From Deltaproteobacteria bacterium (GTDB lineage Bacteria; Desulfobacterota; Desulfobacteria; Desulfobacterales; UBA11574), in assembly GCA_019313505.1 (NCBI GenBank), contig JAFDBA010000001.1:1-55765 (forward strand): a stretch of 55,765 bases of DNA, given 5' to 3'. The translations under genes and the position numbers were made by a program. The notes beneath the pieces were generated by a model that searched no databases, was not told the DNA's origin, and was given only the letters and a program-made list of their open reading frames with translations. Numbering within the stretch: the stretch's first letter is position 1; each line of letters opens with the position of its first letter. Shown piece by piece: positions 33,145-41,865 of this stretch.

Positions 33145-34713
33145 TCAGCGGTTTTCATCATCGTATATGATCAGGTTTTGGGCGGTCATTTCCACCGGTA
33201 TATCCAGCCCCAGCAAAGCCAGAACCGTGGGTGCTATATCCGAAAGCTTGCCACGATCGAGAAGCTGCTTGCCCGGTGAATCGCCGGCCACGTATATCAA
33301 CTCCACAGGATTGAGGGTATGGCTGGTTTTAACCATGCCGGTCTGATAATCAACCATCTGTTCCGAGTTACCGTGGTCAGCGGTAATGAGGGTATGCGCA
33401 TCAAGTTCGAGGAGATAATCGACAACCTTACCCACGCATTCGTCCACGATTTCGGTTGCTTTGATCGCCGAATTCATGTCCCCGGTATGGCCGACCATGT
33501 CACCATTAGCGTAGTTTACCACAATGAACCCGTAAGGATTGTTCCGGAGGCGACTCAAGAGTTCTTCCGTCACATTGTATGCCTCCATCTCCGGGTGGCT
33601 GGCAAAAGTGGCCGGATCAAAGCGGCTCGGGACTTCAACCTGGTCCTCGTTCCTGTATGGTGTTGTTGCTTTGCCGTTAAAAAAACTAGTTACATGCCGG
33701 AACTTCTGCGTCTCGGCGATGCGCAGTTGACGCATGCCGGTATTGGAGATGACTTCGCCGAGCAGGTTTTCCATACCACCGCTTTTGCCCATGGCCCCCA
33801 GCATATATTCTGTAAACTCGTCCCAATAACGGGTTAGCCCAACGTAAGTCACCGTTCGCCTTGTCTTGAGTTTGCCCGGATAATTTGGATCGATAAATGC
33901 CATAGAAAGCTGGATGGCACGATCCTGGCGGTAATTCGTGTGCAAAATGGAATCACCGTCCCTGACACCGTCATAGTCTTCGATCACATAGGGAGGGACA
34001 TATTCGTCGACCATCTCAAAACCGTCCGGAGTTTTGTCCCGGTTATACGACTCTCTGACCGCAGTTTCCGCGTCGGTGGATTTGCGACCTTCACAGGCAA
34101 CGATACAATGATAGGCCATGTCGGTAAGGTCCCAGTTCTTGGAACGGTCCATGCTATAGTACCGGCCCATTACCGTGCCGATGGTGCAGCCATCAACTTC
34201 CTCCATCACGGTTTTAATCTTTGCCAGGTATTCCATGCAGCTGCGGGGGGGGGTGTCGCGTCCGTCTAAAAAAGGGTGGATGATGATTGGGCCCCTGGGA
34301 TATTCTTGCCGGGCTCGGCGCATAATCTTGAAAAGATGTTCCTGATGGGCGTGCACTCCTTCGTCCTGCAAAAGGCCAAAGAGGTGAAGACGGCTTTTGT
34401 GCTCCTTCCAATTGGCAATGAGCTTCTTCCAGTTTTCTACTTCAAAGAGTTTACCGGTGCGCAAGCCGTCATCAATGCGCTTGAGTTCCTGGATCACGAT
34501 CCGTCCGGCTCCCATGTTGAGGTGGCCCACTTCGGATGACCCTTGATAGCCGTCCGGAAGTCCAACAGGCTCACCCGCACATTCCAGAAGTGTCCACGGA
34601 TAGTTGTCTTTGTATCTGTCTATATTCGGGGTTTTTGCCGCAATAACGGCATTGCCTTCTTTTTTTTCGCTATACCCCCACCCATCACGAATTATCAGGC
34701 ATACGGGTCGCAT
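33145..34713 (-). CDS. gpmI: 2,3-bisphosphoglycerate-independent phosphoglycerate mutase
   Basis: GpmI interconverts 3- and 2-phosphoglycerate with two Mn ions and a phosphoserine intermediate. The alkaline-phosphatase-like core has D10 in IIRDGWGY, the nucleophile S60 in GSSEVGHLNMGAG, FLDGRDTPP, NYRQDRAIQ, NYANGDMVGHTG and TADHGNSEQM. The length of 522 is typical. One usually invariant stretch differs: GLLQDEGVHAH where most have GLLSDGGVHSH; the metal-binding His is kept. The neighbours are murA and comEC on the same strand. Confidence 0.94.
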   Translation of the reverse strand: MRPVCLIIRDGWGYSEKKEGNAVIAAKTPNIDRYKDNYPWTLLECAGEPVGLPDGYQGSSEVGHLNMGAGRIVIQELKRIDDGLRTGKLFEVENWKKLIANWKEHKSRLHLFGLLQDEGVHAHQEHLFKIMRRARQEYPRGPIIIHPFLDGRDTPPRSCMEYLAKIKTVMEEVDGCTIGTVMGRYYSMDRSKNWDLTDMAYHCIVACEGRKSTDAETAVRESYNRDKTPDGFEMVDEYVPPYVIEDYDGVRDGDSILHTNYRQDRAIQLSMAFIDPNYPGKLKTRRTVTYVGLTRYWDEFTEYMLGAMGKSGGMENLLGEVISNTGMRQLRIAETQKFRHVTSFFNGKATTPYRNEDQVEVPSRFDPATFASHPEMEAYNVTEELLSRLRNNPYGFIVVNYANGDMVGHTGDMNSAIKATEIVDECVGKVVDYLLELDAHTLITADHGNSEQMVDYQTGMVKTSHTLNPVELIYVAGDSPGKQLLDRGKLSDIAPTVLALLGLDIPVEMTAQNLIIYDDENR

Positions 34714-34727
34714 GGCTGTTCCTTTCT

Positions 34728-35981
34728 TCAGATTTTTACCCGTTTAATGGCGGCTCCAAGTTTCGCAAATTTTTTCTCGATGGTTTCATATCCTCGATCC
34801 AGGTGGTACACTCGATTAATTTCGGTTGTACCCACAGCAGACAGACCGGCCAGAATCAGTGAAGCGCTGGCCCTTAGATCCGTAGCCATTACTGGAGCAC
34901 CGGAAAGTGCCGGTTTTCCTGTGATCATTGCTGTATTCCCTGTTATTTTAATATCTGCCCCCATCCGTTTGAGCTCGCTGACATGGATAAAACGGTTCTC
35001 AAATATGGTTTCAGAAATAATACTAAACCCCCTTGCAACCGACATCAGCACCATAAACTGGGCCTGCATATCAGTGGGAAATCCCGGATAAGGCTGGGTT
35101 TTTATATCAACACTTGCAATTTCGTCTGCCCCAACAATTCTTATGAGCTTGTCTTCTACAGTTATACGGGCACCGGTAAGCCTCAGCTTGTGGATAACCG
35201 CTTTAAGATGGTCGGGTTCACAGTTTAAAAGGGTCACATCACCTCCAGTCAGGGCTGCCGAAACCATAAAAGTGCCTGCTTCTATCCGGTCGGGCATTAT
35301 GGAAACGGATACCGGCTTCAGGGAAGAAACCCCTTCTATGGTAATGACCGACGTGCCGACTCCCTTTATCTTTGCGCCCATTTTTATCAAAACGTCGGCA
35401 AGCGCAACGACTTCAGGCTCCCGGGCCGCATTCCTCAGCACTGTAGCCCCTCTGGCAAGAACTGCCGCCATCATAAGATTTTCCGTACCGGTTACGGTGG
35501 GTATGTCCAGATAAATTTCGTTCCCTGTCAGATGGTCGGCGTAAGCTTCCACGTAACCGTGTTTTAATTCAATCGAAGCGCCAAGACGGGCAAGTCCTTT
35601 TAAATGCAGATTGATGGGGCGTGCGCCGATGGCACATCCTCCCGGCAGAGATACCCTGGCCTTTTTAAGCCTTGCCACAAGCGGACCCAGGACCAGAATA
35701 GAAGCCCGCATTTTCCTGACCAGATCATAGGACGCCTCATGGTTACACATGCCACCGCCGTTTATTTTAATGATATCTCCATCTGATTTTATACTTGCCC
35801 CAAGACTCGAAAGCAAAAGTTTTGTGCTTTGTATATCTTTCAGATCCGGAACGTTGGAATACGTATTCCATCCATCCGCAAGAAGGGAAGAAATAAGAAT
35901 CGGAAGGGCGGCATTTTTTGCACCGCTTATCCTGACCTCTCCTTTTAAAACACGTCCCCCTTGAATTACGATTTGATCCAT
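34728..35981 (-). CDS. murA: UDP-N-acetylglucosamine 1-carboxyvinyltransferase
   Basis: MurA adds the enolpyruvyl group of PEP to UDP-GlcNAc, the first committed step of peptidoglycan synthesis. I start it at 35981 (MDQIVIQGGRVLKGEV), giving 417 residues, the usual length; the longer frame to 36032 adds a tail from the spacer. The catalytic Cys is C116 in LPGGCAIGARPINLHL, so fosfomycin sensitivity is expected. SGAKNAALPI and the C-terminal RVYHLDRGYETIEKKF are typical. It follows the qrc operon on the same strand, 81 bases after the 52-aa gene, separated by a likely terminator. Confidence 0.95.
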   Translation of the reverse strand: MDQIVIQGGRVLKGEVRISGAKNAALPILISSLLADGWNTYSNVPDLKDIQSTKLLLSSLGASIKSDGDIIKINGGGMCNHEASYDLVRKMRASILVLGPLVARLKKARVSLPGGCAIGARPINLHLKGLARLGASIELKHGYVEAYADHLTGNEIYLDIPTVTGTENLMMAAVLARGATVLRNAAREPEVVALADVLIKMGAKIKGVGTSVITIEGVSSLKPVSVSIMPDRIEAGTFMVSAALTGGDVTLLNCEPDHLKAVIHKLRLTGARITVEDKLIRIVGADEIASVDIKTQPYPGFPTDMQAQFMVLMSVARGFSIISETIFENRFIHVSELKRMGADIKITGNTAMITGKPALSGAPVMATDLRASASLILAGLSAVGTTEINRVYHLDRGYETIEKKFAKLGAAIKRVKI

Positions 35982-36000
35982 ATAAACCCCACGCAAACAA

Positions 36001-36040
36001 AAAAGCGCTTCCCCGGTTTCATGATGAGGCAAACGCTTTT
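36001..36040 (-). terminator. possible terminator of the qrc operon
   Basis: On minus-strand RNA AAAAGCG (36034-36040) can pair with CGCTTTT (36001-36007) across a 26-base loop, followed by further U residues. The loop is long, so the structure is only fairly convincing. It lies between the 52-aa gene and murA. Confidence 0.4.
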
Positions 36041-36062
36041 AACCTTGAAAATTTTCGGCATT

Positions 36063-36221
36063 TTAATGGTGATGTTCGTCATTCCCTCTGGATGCATCAA
36101 TGGCAGATTTGATAATACAGTAGGTCATACCAATGCCCAGTATGGTGAGAGCGTACCAGAGACCACCCATGAAAACCACATGACCCATATCCCATATCCA
36201 TTCAAAACTAAATGGAAACAT
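36063..36221 (-). CDS. small single-span membrane protein at the end of the qrc operon, 52 aa
   Basis: A frame too short for the usual cut-off encodes MFPFSFEWIWDMGHVVFMGG at its start and one hydrophobic helix at about residues 14-38, then a charged tail ending in four acidic or His residues (NDEHHH). TTAGGAGG stands seven bases before the ATG, the best ribosome-binding site in the operon, and the gene starts 27 bases after qrcD on the same strand. It is therefore very probably translated with Qrc. I do not recognise a family. It could be a small accessory subunit of the quinone-reducing complex, like the short helices in other respiratory enzymes (inference). An antisense frame here is rejected. 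Confidence 0.75.
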   Translation of the reverse strand: MFPFSFEWIWDMGHVVFMGGLWYALTILGIGMTYCIIKSAIDASRGNDEHHH

Positions 36222-36248
36222 AAATAGTCCTCCTAACCTCTTTAAGCC

Positions 36249-37571
36249 CTAAGCTTCAGCCGGCTTTAATTCCTGTTCCAAATCAACCGACGGTTCAACA
36301 GCTTCCTCTTTTTCAGTTTCTTGGGCCGGCAACGTTTCCATGGGATTTAGTTCCGGCTCATTAGGAAATACCGGTAGATAACGGTATGAAATTGCGATGA
36401 GGATAACACCGTATGCCACCGGAAGTATTGTTGTTGCAATTTCCTGCCAGCTCGGGAAATACATGAACCAGCTTTCAAACGTCAGGACCGGTACCGCCAT
36501 AACCTGCAATACCATAACCCATCGATTGATGCAAACCCCGATAGTAGCCAGGGTGATAGCAATCCAGAGGGCCAAAGAATTTTTACGCCCTTTTTTGGTA
36601 ATTAAAATAAATGCCGGAACAAAGCCGCAAATTGCAATTTCCAGAATCAGGATCCAGATTCCGTATAAGGGGTTATTGGAATAAAAATCCATCAACGTTT
36701 GTCCCATGGAAGGAGCTGTGACAGTTGCCCAGTACCAGGTATCGGCGGTCTTGGCAATACTGTAAGTTAGAAGCATCCACCCTGAAATCTTGGCCAGAAG
36801 CTCTATGGCGCTATCCTTGACCAGCTTTTTGCGGGTAACTGTTTCGGTAATTTTAGTAATCAGAATTGTAAAACATGGTCCACAGGCCGCGGCTGACCAG
36901 GTAAAAAGAAAGAAGGTCCAGGGCCAGATCAAGATCCCTTCCCGAAAGGCGAAGGGTCGTCCGAATAGGACACCGGCAACACCGCCCAGAGACCCCTGGT
37001 GGAAAAAGGAAAGAAACGCACCGGTCGCTGCAAATACCGCCATTGTTTCGTGCATGTTGTGGCCGAGATGATGAAAAAACGGCACCCTGTCAATCTGGCG
37101 GTTTTCAAGAATAAGCGGAATATATTCGATGGTCAGAACCCCAAAATAGCAGGAAAGGCAGAATGCCACTTCAGTCAGCATGGAGTGAACATTGGCATGC
37201 CAGAAAATAAACCATCCCCTTAAAGGCTGGCCGATGTCGATGGCCAAAATCAGCAAAGCCGAACTGTAGCAGATGAAACCTATCAGAACTGCATAATTAA
37301 TGATATTCTTCAGATCATCCTTGCCAAAGATATATCTTAATAAACCGGTAAAAAAGGCGCCGCCGCCCACAGCGATCACCGCAAGGTCGGCCCAAATCCA
37401 TAATGCAAACCCGTAGGCATCGTTCATATTAGTCTGGTTAAGCCCCTTGAACCAGCAAAGCAGCATGGCGTAAACGCCCCATAACAGAACAGCACCCACT
37501 ATGGCGACAAACAAAATAAATTGTGGAAATGGGCAGCGTTTAACTCCCCTGGGTATTAATGCAGAATCCAT
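36249..37571 (-). CDS. qrcD: menaquinone reductase Qrc, membrane subunit
   Basis: A 440-residue NrfD/PsrC-family membrane protein with about ten hydrophobic helices and a Glu/Pro-rich cytoplasmic tail (EPELNPMETLPAQETEKEE). In the Qrc complex of sulfate reducers this subunit binds menaquinone and is proposed to take part in proton translocation. It is the fourth gene of qrcA-B-C-D, the order known in Desulfovibrio. It starts 61 bases after qrcC. The assignment rests on fold plus operon context; NrfD-type subunits also occur in other complexes. Confidence 0.92.
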   Translation of the reverse strand: MDSALIPRGVKRCPFPQFILFVAIVGAVLLWGVYAMLLCWFKGLNQTNMNDAYGFALWIWADLAVIAVGGGAFFTGLLRYIFGKDDLKNIINYAVLIGFICYSSALLILAIDIGQPLRGWFIFWHANVHSMLTEVAFCLSCYFGVLTIEYIPLILENRQIDRVPFFHHLGHNMHETMAVFAATGAFLSFFHQGSLGGVAGVLFGRPFAFREGILIWPWTFFLFTWSAAACGPCFTILITKITETVTRKKLVKDSAIELLAKISGWMLLTYSIAKTADTWYWATVTAPSMGQTLMDFYSNNPLYGIWILILEIAICGFVPAFILITKKGRKNSLALWIAITLATIGVCINRWVMVLQVMAVPVLTFESWFMYFPSWQEIATTILPVAYGVILIAISYRYLPVFPNEPELNPMETLPAQETEKEEAVEPSVDLEQELKPAEA

Positions 37572-37632
37572 GCTTTATATACTCCTTAATTATAATTTCA
37601 CCACCAACTTTGGTTCACTTTCGTCACTATGC

Positions 37633-38451
37633 TTACTCGTGATGTGCAGGTTTTTTAGCTATACTCTCATTTTCAAGATAATTATCACCGGCCCGCCGGA
37701 CCCACTCTCGACTTGAAAGATAGTAGACCTTGGGGTTGGTACCCAGCCTTTCCAGCAACCGGAATGCATGGGGGTTGGTCGGCCGACCGTGGTGTTTAGG
37801 GTCGGGTTTGGCCATCCGGTATACGGCATGATTCGGATTATTCAGATCACCGAATGTAATGGCGTCGGCGGGGCATGCCTGGGTGCAAGCCGTTTGATAT
37901 TCATCCTCTTTGAGCTCGCGCCTTCCTTTCATGAATGCCTTTTCCTTTGCCAGCTGGTACTTGTGGAAGCAAAAGCTGCATTTTTCAACCACGCCTCTCA
38001 TGCGGGGTGAAACATTGGGGCTCAAATATTTTTCCATGCCGTCCGGCCAGACCGGATCCCACCAGTTAAAATAACGGGCATGATACGGACATGAAGCCAT
38101 ACAATACCTGCATCCGAAACAGCGGGTATAAATCTGGCTGACAATTCCGGTTTCAATGTTGTAGTCCGTTGCAATGGCCGGGCAAACCGTTACACAGGGT
38201 GAATGTCCTTCATGTTGGCCTTCACAATGCATGCACGGCCTTGGGAGATAGCATATATCTGTATTAGGAAACGGTTTCCCGTTGGTCAACTTGTAGACCC
38301 GCATCCATGTTATACTGAGAAGTTTGTTTGATTCATCCTTCCGAAAGGGCACGTTATTTTCAGCCATGCAGGCAACCATGCAACTGCCGCAACCGGTACA
38401 CTTATCCAGGTCTATGACCATTCCATACTTTTTGGCTTTCTTGTGTTTCAT
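37633..38451 (-). CDS. qrcC: menaquinone reductase Qrc, iron-sulfur subunit
   Basis: A periplasm-facing ferredoxin-type subunit with four Cys clusters: CTGCGSCMVAC, CMHCEGQHEGHSPCVTVC, CFGCRYCMASC and CSFCFHKYQL with ACTQACPADAI. I start it at 38451 (MKHKKAKKYGMVID), preceded by AGAGG; a longer frame to 38514 reads into the spacer repeat. Length 272 aa. No signal peptide is seen, so it is probably exported together with the Tat-targeted QrcB, as in related complexes. It passes electrons between the cytochrome QrcA, QrcB and QrcD. Confidence 0.92.
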   Translation of the reverse strand: MKHKKAKKYGMVIDLDKCTGCGSCMVACMAENNVPFRKDESNKLLSITWMRVYKLTNGKPFPNTDICYLPRPCMHCEGQHEGHSPCVTVCPAIATDYNIETGIVSQIYTRCFGCRYCMASCPYHARYFNWWDPVWPDGMEKYLSPNVSPRMRGVVEKCSFCFHKYQLAKEKAFMKGRRELKEDEYQTACTQACPADAITFGDLNNPNHAVYRMAKPDPKHHGRPTNPHAFRLLERLGTNPKVYYLSSREWVRRAGDNYLENESIAKKPAHHE

Positions 38452-38511
38452 CAGAACCTCTTTGGATTGACAATTATTGATAATATGGCGAGCCACAATA
38501 TCTGCAATAGT

Positions 38512-38522
38512 CAATCTTCAAT
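38512..38522. repeat. caatcttcaat motif, copy in the qrcB-qrcC spacer
   Basis: This 11-base word recurs exactly at 43221-43231 and 47649-47659 and inverted at 47436-47446 and 47450-47460. All copies are in spacers of the qrc-gap-acs region. Confidence 0.5.
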
Positions 38523-38533
38523 AGTCAATATAA

Positions 38534-40759
38534 TCAAACTTTGGCCAGTTTGACCCTGATTCCCCAGGCAGTATCCAAACCTGAAACAGGATCTTCAACC
38601 GGGCCTATGAGTTCATTAAAATTTATTCCCTTACCTGCCAAATAATCGTCGAATGCCGTATGACCCAGTCCTCTGGGCAGGGCAACAAGCCCGGGCATGA
38701 TACCGTCAAAAAGATGTACTTTGACTTTTGCTTTACCCACAGGCGTGCTTAACATGGCAAGCTGGCCTTCGCGCAGGCCCTGTTCTCCGGCTGTTTTCGG
38801 ATTAATCTCAATAAAAACATTGTTGCCTTTGAGAACCGTATCATCAACAGATTTCATAACAAACGGAGGATTACCGATGACACCGTTGGCTAATCTGATG
38901 GAATCATAAGGCATAAGCAAAAGAGGATAATTAGTTTTGTCACCTTCAATATTAACCGGTTTAAATTGTTTCAAGGATCCGGTTTCTTTAGATACAAATT
39001 CGAATTTTCCGGAAATCGTATCAAACGATTCTTCATGGGTTTGAACAAAAAAATCGGGATAAGACCAGAATCCTTTTTTAATCATGACCTGCCACTTATT
39101 GCCCAAAGTTTCTTTAAGACATGCATCATAACTGTTCCACGCAAAAGCGTCCGCTATATTTCCTCCCATGGCTTTTGCTAACAAAATTATGATATCTCCG
39201 GTATGTTTGGTATTCAACTGGGGCTCAACCACCGGCCTCGTGAGGCTGATAACAGGCTTGGGCATTCCTGGGGGTGTGGGTATATCTTCATATCGTTCAA
39301 GATAGGCATGGTTGGGAAGGATCAGATCGGCGTTTTGAGCCGTTTCATTCATATAAGAAGAAAAACTTACCACAAACGGCACCTTGTCAAAGGCCTTTTT
39401 CACCGCTTTGCTATCGGACATTGTGTATAACGGGTTTGCATCTCCGACAAAAAGTGCTTTCAGGGGATATTTTTCTCCTGAATTGATGGCTTGGGGGAGA
39501 CGGTTCAACAGGTACCTGGAAAATGGATACTTTTTACTTCCGGCGCCATCCAATCGATCTTTTTGCATTCCGATTGCTGCCGTGGCATCCATCTCTACTT
39601 CCGGCCAGTTGATATAATCAGGTTCTGCAACAGCAAAGATCCCTCCTTGTTTGTTGATATTGCCGACAAGAGCGTTTAATGCATGCACCGTTGTGCATTC
39701 ATCAAGACTTCCCGGTGTGGTTCCCTGACCGCGGCCACAAATTGCCAGGGGCTTTGATGCACGGGCAAAGCTCCGGGCAAGAGCAATGATTGTTGTGTTA
39801 TCAATTCCTGTAATTGTTGCAACGCTGTCCGGACCGTACTTGTCGAGGACAAAACGTTTCCAATCCTCAAATCCTGCAGAATAATTATCAACAAACTCGG
39901 CATCGTATAATGATTCTTTAATAATTACATGGGCGATCCCCAGGGCAAGAGCCGCCTCGGTCCCGGGATTGGCGGGGATCCATTTGTCTGATTTGGCCGC
40001 GGTATTAGAAAGGCGTGGTTCGATCTGAATTATTTTCCCGCCGGTATTACGCCAGGCGCTGTTGGCCCTGAACATCCTTACCGGCGATCCCCATCCATCT
40101 ATTATCCCGCTTCCAAAGCTTAAGATAAAATCGGCATTTTCAAAATCGAATCCGGGGGAAGCCTGAACGCCCTGCATCAGGTGAAGGGTAAGCTCATAGG
40201 AATCGATAATTGACGATGTACGCATTAGATTGGGAGAACCATAAACGGTCAGAAACCTTTCAAATAGACGAGGCACTGTCCCGCGATCGGAATCTGAAAT
40301 ACAACCGACAGTGTGCGATTGGCCTGTTGATCTTAAGTCACTGAGAATTTTGGCAACTTCTGATATGGCATCTTTCCATGAGATTTTTTCCCAACTTCCC
40401 TGGCCTCTTTTTCCCACTCTTTTCAAAGGTGTCTTGACTCTCGTGGGACCATATAGAAGCTGAAGGCCTGACAGTCCAAGAATGCACAGGCCGCCATTAT
40501 TTACAGGATGCCCTTTCATGCCCTCTATTTTAACAGCCCGATCATCAATTTTGCGGACAGTAATACCACAACCACCGGGACAGAGGGTGCAGGCAGAATT
40601 GACATAACTGGCTTCACCATCCTCCGGAACAGGAGTCCACGGCCACATTTGTGTCCATATGGAACTGTCATCCATCAATTTCCATGGTAATGGTGAAAGG
40701 GCTGTGCCCGCCCCACCACCAATTAAAAAGGACAGAAAACTTCTTCTATCAATCTTCAT
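38534..40759 (-). CDS. qrcB: menaquinone reductase Qrc, molybdopterin-oxidoreductase-like subunit
   Basis: A 741-residue protein of the molybdopterin oxidoreductase superfamily with a Tat signal (MKIDRRSFLSFLIGGGAGTA), so periplasmic. The N-terminal [4Fe-4S] cluster has C57, C60, C64 and C92. Two features argue against a working Mo site, as reported for Qrc from Desulfovibrio: the residue pattern after C92 is ILG, without the usual Lys or Arg, and the expected Mo-ligand region (GSPNLMRTSSIIDSYE) has no Cys or Sec. It should be structural or an electron relay. It lies 84 bases after qrcA. Confidence 0.92.
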   Translation of the reverse strand: MKIDRRSFLSFLIGGGAGTALSPLPWKLMDDSSIWTQMWPWTPVPEDGEASYVNSACTLCPGGCGITVRKIDDRAVKIEGMKGHPVNNGGLCILGLSGLQLLYGPTRVKTPLKRVGKRGQGSWEKISWKDAISEVAKILSDLRSTGQSHTVGCISDSDRGTVPRLFERFLTVYGSPNLMRTSSIIDSYELTLHLMQGVQASPGFDFENADFILSFGSGIIDGWGSPVRMFRANSAWRNTGGKIIQIEPRLSNTAAKSDKWIPANPGTEAALALGIAHVIIKESLYDAEFVDNYSAGFEDWKRFVLDKYGPDSVATITGIDNTTIIALARSFARASKPLAICGRGQGTTPGSLDECTTVHALNALVGNINKQGGIFAVAEPDYINWPEVEMDATAAIGMQKDRLDGAGSKKYPFSRYLLNRLPQAINSGEKYPLKALFVGDANPLYTMSDSKAVKKAFDKVPFVVSFSSYMNETAQNADLILPNHAYLERYEDIPTPPGMPKPVISLTRPVVEPQLNTKHTGDIIILLAKAMGGNIADAFAWNSYDACLKETLGNKWQVMIKKGFWSYPDFFVQTHEESFDTISGKFEFVSKETGSLKQFKPVNIEGDKTNYPLLLMPYDSIRLANGVIGNPPFVMKSVDDTVLKGNNVFIEINPKTAGEQGLREGQLAMLSTPVGKAKVKVHLFDGIMPGLVALPRGLGHTAFDDYLAGKGINFNELIGPVEDPVSGLDTAWGIRVKLAKV

Positions 40760-40843
40760 CTATTTTACCTCTTTAGATAGAGTCAAAAACTTTATTAGCA
40801 TTCTTTTTCTTTAAAAAATTGAAAGTATCTATTAAATCTTCAA

Positions 40844-41647
40844 TTACTTATGGCATACAAAACATGCATCCCTTTCTGTCTGAACACTACCCCCCTTGTT
40901 GGATACTGATGTGCCGGGAGAAACCAGGTCTATGATATGGCCGATCAGTCTGTTTGTGGGAGTTTTAACACCTGTTCTTGAAATGTTGGCGGTATTTTTT
41001 CGATGGCATTCAGCACAGTCGTCCATTTTCATCCTGTCCCAGGTATTCTTTTTGAAACCGCCTATGCTTTTCCCCCAGATATCACGGCTGTAACCCGTAA
41101 TCCGGCTTTCTTCATAAATCTTTAAATTTTCGGATTCCCCAATATGGCCGTGACAGGTAACACAGTCGATTTTTGCAGCTTTGACATGGGCGGCATGGGA
41201 AAAGAATACACAATCAGGCTGTCGGGAGTATATCAACCACGGAACCTCTCTTCCTTTAGAGACATACTTCTCGACAAATTTGATCTCATCATGACTTATG
41301 CCCTGGATCTCATCATGGCAGTCAATGCACTGCTCAAGTTTCGGAACTCCGGAATATGTGCCGTCTTCACGGAAGAAATGGCAGCTTTCACACCCGTCTT
41401 CAACTTCTGCCACATGCAATACATGGTTAAAATCGATCGGCTGTTTTTTCTTCGAATAAAGCAGTTTTGGGAAAATGACCCATCCCAGGATAAGGCTTGC
41501 AAACAGTCCGATAATAAAAAACAGGATAATGGGTCCGCCGGCTCCGTTATCCTGTTCTTTTGTATTTATTTCCCGGGATGATGTTGCAATTTCCTCACCG
41601 CCGGCATCTTCCGCAATCTCTTTAGCATTATCATCCAAAGCACTCAT
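40844..41647 (-). CDS. qrcA: menaquinone reductase Qrc, multihaem cytochrome c subunit
   Basis: A membrane-anchored cytochrome. One N-terminal helix (GPIILFFIIGLFASLILGWVI shortened here to its core LFFIIGLFASLI) is followed by five CxxCH haem sites: CESCH, CIDCH, CVTCH, CAECH and CFVCH. FNHVLH and FSHAAH are the distal-His patterns known from cytochrome c3-like folds. The start is placed at 41647, preceded by GGAG; the longer frame to 41716 runs into the promoter leader. QrcA takes electrons from periplasmic tetrahaem cytochrome c3. Length 267 aa. Confidence 0.92.
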   Translation of the reverse strand: MSALDDNAKEIAEDAGGEEIATSSREINTKEQDNGAGGPIILFFIIGLFASLILGWVIFPKLLYSKKKQPIDFNHVLHVAEVEDGCESCHFFREDGTYSGVPKLEQCIDCHDEIQGISHDEIKFVEKYVSKGREVPWLIYSRQPDCVFFSHAAHVKAAKIDCVTCHGHIGESENLKIYEESRITGYSRDIWGKSIGGFKKNTWDRMKMDDCAECHRKNTANISRTGVKTPTNRLIGHIIDLVSPGTSVSNKGGSVQTERDACFVCHK

Positions 41648-41703
41648 AGAATCTCCGTTGTTAAAATGAACTTTAATCCCTGAATAGTGAAATAACTTGC
41701 GAG

Positions 41704-41732
41704 TTTGTATCTGCAAATCTATTTTTTGTCAA
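41704..41732 (-). promoter_or_regulatory. promoter of the qrc operon
   Basis: On the minus strand a perfect TTGACA (41727-41732), a 17-base spacer and TACAAA (41704-41709, four of six). Start of transcription would be near 41697, about 50 bases ahead of the qrcA ATG. It is one of the clearest promoters in the window. Confidence 0.62.
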
Positions 41733-41865
41733 GGGAAAATCATTCTCATTTTGCGTTACACTTATGCAAGTGGTTGGTTACTAAAACCCAGGGAAAGAAA
41801 TATAAAAAGGAAAGAAAATGTGTTTATAAGGGATAGGCGTTGTGTATGAAAACGACTTGATAAAA

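Noticed and set aside
33319..33837. 172-residue plus-strand frame inside gpmI
   Set aside because: Antisense to a clear GpmI coding region; no domain, no start signals.
35961..36227. Plus-strand frame with a lipoprotein-like signal (MVMFVIPSGC) opposite the 52-aa gene
   Set aside because: It has no ribosome-binding site and overlaps murA's start antisense. The minus-strand 52-aa frame has an excellent ribosome-binding site and operon context, so the lipobox-like stretch is taken as a mirror effect of the membrane helix.
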